From an uncultured Draconibacterium sp. (lineage in GTDB: Bacteria > Bacteroidota > Bacteroidia > Bacteroidales > Prolixibacteraceae), in contig NZ_OY782038.1 of NCBI RefSeq assembly GCF_963677575.1, forward strand, positions 1,736,001-1,800,000: 64,000 nt of DNA, written 5' to 3'. Below the pieces are notes generated by a model. It was not told where the DNA came from. It saw only the letters and a program-made list of their open reading frames with translations, and did not search any database. A program made the position numbers and the translations under genes. Positions 60,507 through 64,000 of this stretch are shown here, piece by piece (the stretch's first letter is position 1; each line of letters opens with the position of its first letter).

Positions 60507-61745
60507 ATGAGTTTAAAGATATTATTTCGCGGAAGGGTCTTATTGGCCATTATTATCTTCACCACAATTACCTGTACCGGTATTATTTATACCTCCATAA
60601 AAAGTTTGCGCCTTGATCGCGAACACTTATCGCTACTGGAACTCTCGAAAAACATTGACCTAGAAATCTCACACAGCCGAATATTTCTTGATGACTATTT
60701 TTTGTTAAACGACTCCCATAAAAAAGCAACGATCTTAAACTGTTTTACAACCACCACCCAATACACCACTTCACTCGATTCTCTTATTTCTGAAAAATAT
60801 AAAGGAAGCCGCGAAGAAGATCTTCAAAATTCGCTTAACGAAGTAACGAAGCAGGTTAAGCAGTTACACACCAAAGTAGCTACATCTCTTCAAAATAATG
60901 CTGAAGATTTTAACGTGGCCATCTTAAATGAATATCGTGATTTTCAAATGGCTTACCAGGAATTGGACAAAACGATTCATGATTATATTTTACACGAAAA
61001 TACCGGGTTCAGACAACGGGTATTTACGCTCGTGCTGTTAACCTTTTTTCTGTTACTGGTTTGTATATTTTTAATTTACCGAATCATCAATTCGTATAAC
61101 ACGATTGAAAAACAACAGGCACTCCGGGCGCTTGAGGTTGAATATAAGGAACGAAAAAGAATAGCGGCAGATTTACACGACGGACTGGGCTCTATTTTAT
61201 CGAGCATTGCTCTTTTCATAAAATTGATCGAAAAAGATTGTTCAACGAATGCAGAAAACAAAAGCCTGGTTCAGGTAAAAGAACTATCGGGTATCGCATT
61301 AGAAAACCTGGAAGCGACAATTAACAACCTCAACCCATCGATTTTAAACAAATACGGATTAGTGAAATCGCTGGAAATTCTGTGCGATAAAATAAATGAT
61401 CTTGGGGAAGTTGCCTGCGTTGTTAACTCAACTAAGCCGGAAATAAAGTTAGATCCAAATATGGAACTTAACGTTTACCGCATTTGTAATGAGTTGATCA
61501 ATAATACGCTAAAACACGCGGATGCATCGAAATTATTTATCGACATTCAGCAAATTAAAAAGACAGTAATTATATTGTATCGCGATAACGGAAAGGGATT
61601 CAATCCTCAACTCATTCACACATCGGACGAAGAAAAAATGGGACTGCGAAATATTATCAACCGCATTGAGTCGTTCGGTGGTAAATACGAAATTAATACC
61701 GGCGAACGAAAAGGAGTTAAAATTAAGCTAAGTTTCACGATATAA
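60507..61745 (+). CDS. NarL-type sensor histidine kinase
   Basis: 412 residues. A membrane helix at about 10-28, an extracytoplasmic four-helix-like sensor of about 140 residues, and a second helix at about 172-195 (LVLLTFFLLLVCIFLIYRII). Then HisKA_3 with IAADLHDGLGSILSSIAL (His about 223) and HATPase with NVYRICNELINNTLKHADA (N box) and DNGKGFN (G box). Partner response regulator follows 9 bp later. The sensor has no recognised ligand domain. Confidence 0.92.
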   Translation: MSLKILFRGRVLLAIIIFTTITCTGIIYTSIKSLRLDREHLSLLELSKNIDLEISHSRIFLDDYFLLNDSHKKATILNCFTTTTQYTTSLDSLISEKYKGSREEDLQNSLNEVTKQVKQLHTKVATSLQNNAEDFNVAILNEYRDFQMAYQELDKTIHDYILHENTGFRQRVFTLVLLTFFLLLVCIFLIYRIINSYNTIEKQQALRALEVEYKERKRIAADLHDGLGSILSSIALFIKLIEKDCSTNAENKSLVQVKELSGIALENLEATINNLNPSILNKYGLVKSLEILCDKINDLGEVACVVNSTKPEIKLDPNMELNVYRICNELINNTLKHADASKLFIDIQQIKKTVIILYRDNGKGFNPQLIHTSDEEKMGLRNIINRIESFGGKYEINTGERKGVKIKLSFTI

Positions 61746-61754
61746 TTCACGAAC

Positions 61755-62408
61755 ATGGAGAACACAAATATTATAATCGTTGACGACCACAAAATTTTTA
61801 GAGATGGACTGATAATGCTGTTAAACAATTTTGATTTTGTAACGGTTGCAGGCGAAGCCGCAAATGGTGAAGAGTTTTTGAAACTTATTGATAATGTGGA
61901 TGCCGACATCGTATTAATGGATATTAATATGCCGAAAATGAATGGTATTGAAGCCACAAAACAAGCAGTAAAAAAGTATCCTGAGTTAAAAGTAATTGCA
62001 CTCACTTCTTTTGCAGACGATGAATATATTGAGCAGATGATATCGGCCGGCGTGGAAGGTTACATGCTAAAACGTTCGGATATTGAGGATTTTGAAAAAG
62101 CCATAAAAAAAGTTGCCGATGGAGGAAGTTACTTTTCTTCGGAAATTATAAAAGTAATTTCGCGCAATTTGTATAAAGACAAGGAGCGAAAATCGGGCGA
62201 ACAACTACTCGATAAATTTACTTCGCGCGAGAAAGAAATCCTCAACCTGATTTGCAAAGGTCTTAACAATGAACAAATTGCCGAACTCATTCATTTAAGC
62301 CCCAAAACGATAGAGAAACACAAAAGTAGTCTCTTCCAAAAAACGGAGACTTTTAACACCGTTAACCTGGTTATTTACGCCTTTAAAAACCAACTTATTT
62401 CGTTGTAA
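61755..62408 (+). CDS. NarL/FixJ-family response regulator
   Basis: 217 residues. Receiver domain with IIIVDDHKIFRDGL (acidic pocket), phosphorylation Asp56 in IVLMDINMP, Thr/Ser in IALTSFADDE and Lys in GYMLKRSD. The LuxR HTH at about 150-215 contains FTSREKEILNLICKGLNNEQ and LSPKTIEKHKSSLF. Partner of the kinase just upstream. Confidence 0.94.
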   Translation: MENTNIIIVDDHKIFRDGLIMLLNNFDFVTVAGEAANGEEFLKLIDNVDADIVLMDINMPKMNGIEATKQAVKKYPELKVIALTSFADDEYIEQMISAGVEGYMLKRSDIEDFEKAIKKVADGGSYFSSEIIKVISRNLYKDKERKSGEQLLDKFTSREKEILNLICKGLNNEQIAELIHLSPKTIEKHKSSLFQKTETFNTVNLVIYAFKNQLISL

Positions 62409-62461
62409 TAATCCGTTTCCATTCGAGAAAAAACAGCAAGCCCAATCCTTATAAGCAAAAA

Positions 62462-62491
62462 GAAAGCTGCTCTTAAAAAAGAACAGCTTTC
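62462..62491. terminator. Bidirectional terminator between convergent genes
   Basis: GAAAGCTGCTCTT and AAGAACAGCTTTC form a 13-bp stem with one mismatch and a 4-base A loop. It lies between the response regulator stop and the OmpA gene stop, which converge here. Confidence 0.7.
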
Positions 62492-62512
62492 GGATGATTG
62501 GTATACTTAATA

Positions 62513-64000
62513 CTAATTTCCATTCATTTCAAGAATCGTAAATTCTGTTCTACGGTTTTTACGATGATCTGCTGCGGAACATGGAACTCCGTCATCACAA
62601 TGGTTTACTAACTGTGATTCGCCATATCCTTTGGCTGTTATTCTGTCCTCATCTATACCTTTGCTTACGATATAACCAACTGCTGAATCTGAACGTTTCT
62701 GACTCAGGATTTGGTTGTAAGCATCACTACCACGACAATCTGTGTGCGATCCCAATTCAACTTTCCAGTCAGGATTATCTTTCATTACTTTTACCAACTT
62801 ATCCAGTTCAACTTCAGATGCCGGCAAAATATTCCATTTGTCAAAGTCATAATAAATATTCTCCATAACAAACTTCTGTTTAACTTCAACTTTTTCTACC
62901 CACAATGTATCGCGAATAACTCCAAAAGGTTTTCCAACAGTTGAAATTGTTTTCGAATCATTCATATAACCATCAATATTACTGGCTACAGAATAGGTTT
63001 GGTCTTTTTTCAATTCTTTCTTAAACAGAATGCCTGCAATCAACTCTGCAACTCCGCCAAATGTAATTTTGGCATCTTTCATTGGTTCCATTGTATTCCT
63101 GTCCATAACAACCAGTTCAAGATCGTATATACCTTCAAGGAGGACCTTATAAATATCGTCGCTTCCCATTCCTCCGTCTTTATTCGAGCAATAATAACCG
63201 ACTTCTTCATCGGGATGAATTACAAAACCAAAATCATCACCGTCAGAGTTTAATTCAGTCAATTCTGCAACGCCGGTAATGTTATCTCCAAACAATCCAA
63301 CATTATAAATATCAAGATCATCGCCCGAGCCTCTTCCGTTTGATGCAAAAATCAGGAATTTGCCTTTATAAATAAACGGGAACATTTCATTTTTATCCGT
63401 ATTTACCGCGTCGCCCAAATTTTGCATCTCTCCCCAGGTTCCGTTTGTGCGAACCGACATGTAAATATCTGTTCCTCCAAGTCCCTTTTCAGGAATATCT
63501 GAAACAAAATACAGAGTATCTCCAGTAGCCGTAATACTCGGATGTCCTACCGAATATGTAGGATCATTAAATGGTAACTCACCGGTTTTCTGCCATTCGC
63601 CATCCACTTTTTTAGCAATGATAATTTTGAGGCGAATATCTGCCTTTTGATAAACTTTATTTCGAACCTCGGGATTTTCGAAATTACTTAAGGTTACAAA
63701 AAGCTCTCCGGTTGCCTCGCAATACGAAACCGGTCCGGCATGATAACCTTCACTTGCCGAAGCCAGCTTAACACTCTTGCCCGATTTTACATTTCCTTTT
63801 GTATCCGTAGGAGTAGAATACAGATTATAATAAATTTTCTTATCAGAACCACTATTTAACTTCTCAATCTCTTCATCAGTATAAGCAGAATACCAAAGTT
63901 CATTACCCACGAAGCCCGGGCCAAAATCACTTTGTGTTGTATTCAGGTTGGTCTTTTCGGTATCAAGCTTGACCATCTTTTTGAAATAAACGCATTCTTG
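62513..64000 (-). CDS. OmpA-family protein with PD40 repeats (5' end cut off by window edge)
   Basis: The frame is open to the window end (496 codons seen), so the Met at 63976 is internal. Residues of the visible part: WD40-like PD40 propeller repeats (HPSITATGDTLYFVSDIPEK with GLGGTDIYMSV; KFLIFASNGRGSGDDLDIYN), a beta domain around ELVVMDRNTMEPMKDAKITF, and an OmpA C-terminal peptidoglycan-binding domain (YDFDKWNILPASEVELDKLV, GSHTDCRGSDAYN, HRKNRRTEFTI). Such proteins anchor the outer membrane to the wall, and relatives are linked to type IX secretion (PorE-like). Confidence 0.9.
   Translation of the reverse strand, partial: QECVYFKKMVKLDTEKTNLNTTQSDFGPGFVGNELWYSAYTDEEIEKLNSGSDKKIYYNLYSTPTDTKGNVKSGKSVKLASASEGYHAGPVSYCEATGELFVTLSNFENPEVRNKVYQKADIRLKIIIAKKVDGEWQKTGELPFNDPTYSVGHPSITATGDTLYFVSDIPEKGLGGTDIYMSVRTNGTWGEMQNLGDAVNTDKNEMFPFIYKGKFLIFASNGRGSGDDLDIYNVGLFGDNITGVAELTELNSDGDDFGFVIHPDEEVGYYCSNKDGGMGSDDIYKVLLEGIYDLELVVMDRNTMEPMKDAKITFGGVAELIAGILFKKELKKDQTYSVASNIDGYMNDSKTISTVGKPFGVIRDTLWVEKVEVKQKFVMENIYYDFDKWNILPASEVELDKLVKVMKDNPDWKVELGSHTDCRGSDAYNQILSQKRSDSAVGYIVSKGIDEDRITAKGYGESQLVNHCDDGVPCSAADHRKNRRTEFTILEMNGN

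Overview
The window comes from a Bacteroidota chromosome, most likely of the Marinilabiliales/Prolixibacteraceae type; that placement is inferred from gene content. The signs are a type IX secretion (T9SS) C-terminal sorting domain on a giant adhesin, DUF3244 proteins paired with a TPR/LuxR regulator, remnants of Bacteroidota-type tyrosine recombinases and peptidase-type ABC/HlyD exporters, a V-type ATPase operon, and AT-rich spacers with weak Shine-Dalgarno sequences.

Region 1 (about 1-22 kb, almost all minus strand) is accessory and is the most interesting part. Its downstream half reads like an operon (7166 down to 1): a phosphatidylserine-decarboxylase-like (PSD) enzyme, a chagasin-like protein with a C-terminal tail of nine Xaa-Tyr-Gly motifs, a radical SAM/SPASM/TPR protein, a second PSD-like enzyme, an MIF/4-OT tautomerase and a C69 peptidase. 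The Tyr-Gly tail next to a radical SAM enzyme fits a splicease (tyramine-excision, beta-amino-acid) type of modification of a protease inhibitor. Further upstream lie a third PSD-like enzyme with a small partner ORF, a nucleoside-phosphorylase-like protein, a HAD lipoprotein, a P-47/TULIP-like protein, a nucleoside hydrolase, a GH18-like protein, an N-terminal-nucleophile (choloylglycine-type) amidase and an AidA/PixA protein. Between them are related palindromic and about 100-bp repeats. Two decayed fragments (a VDNRP-leader protein and a probable tail-sheath piece) suggest that an extracellular contractile injection system (eCIS) once stood here.

Region 2 (22.5-27 kb) is a graveyard of a duplicated DUF3244 module, transposase and recombinase remnants, and one intact IS4-family element with a 9-bp target duplication.

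Region 3 (27.1-40.4 kb, plus strand) holds five tandem phage-tail-collar (MdpB-like) genes, then a 3123-residue secreted adhesin (DUF4347, Calx-beta, 18 near-identical 103-residue cadherin-like repeats, MBG-type domains, T9SS sorting domain) and an outer-membrane beta-barrel protein. They look like one surface-appendage locus.

Region 4 (40.5-51.1 kb) is bounded by direct repeats that each begin with what looks like the 3' end of a tRNA-Pro gene and a terminator, so it was probably an integrated element. It holds integrase and exporter remnants, the second DUF3244 protein with its TPR/LuxR regulator, another IS4-family element with a 9-bp target duplication, and a redox/stress group (NAD(P)-binding reductase, DoxX, pirin, DsbA-like protein, AraC regulator).

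Region 5 (51.2-64 kb) looks like core genome: two universal stress proteins, a V-type ATPase operon (A, B, E, DUF2764-like, D, I, K) whose K subunit keeps the sodium-binding residues, a NarL-type two-component pair and a partial OmpA/PD40 protein.
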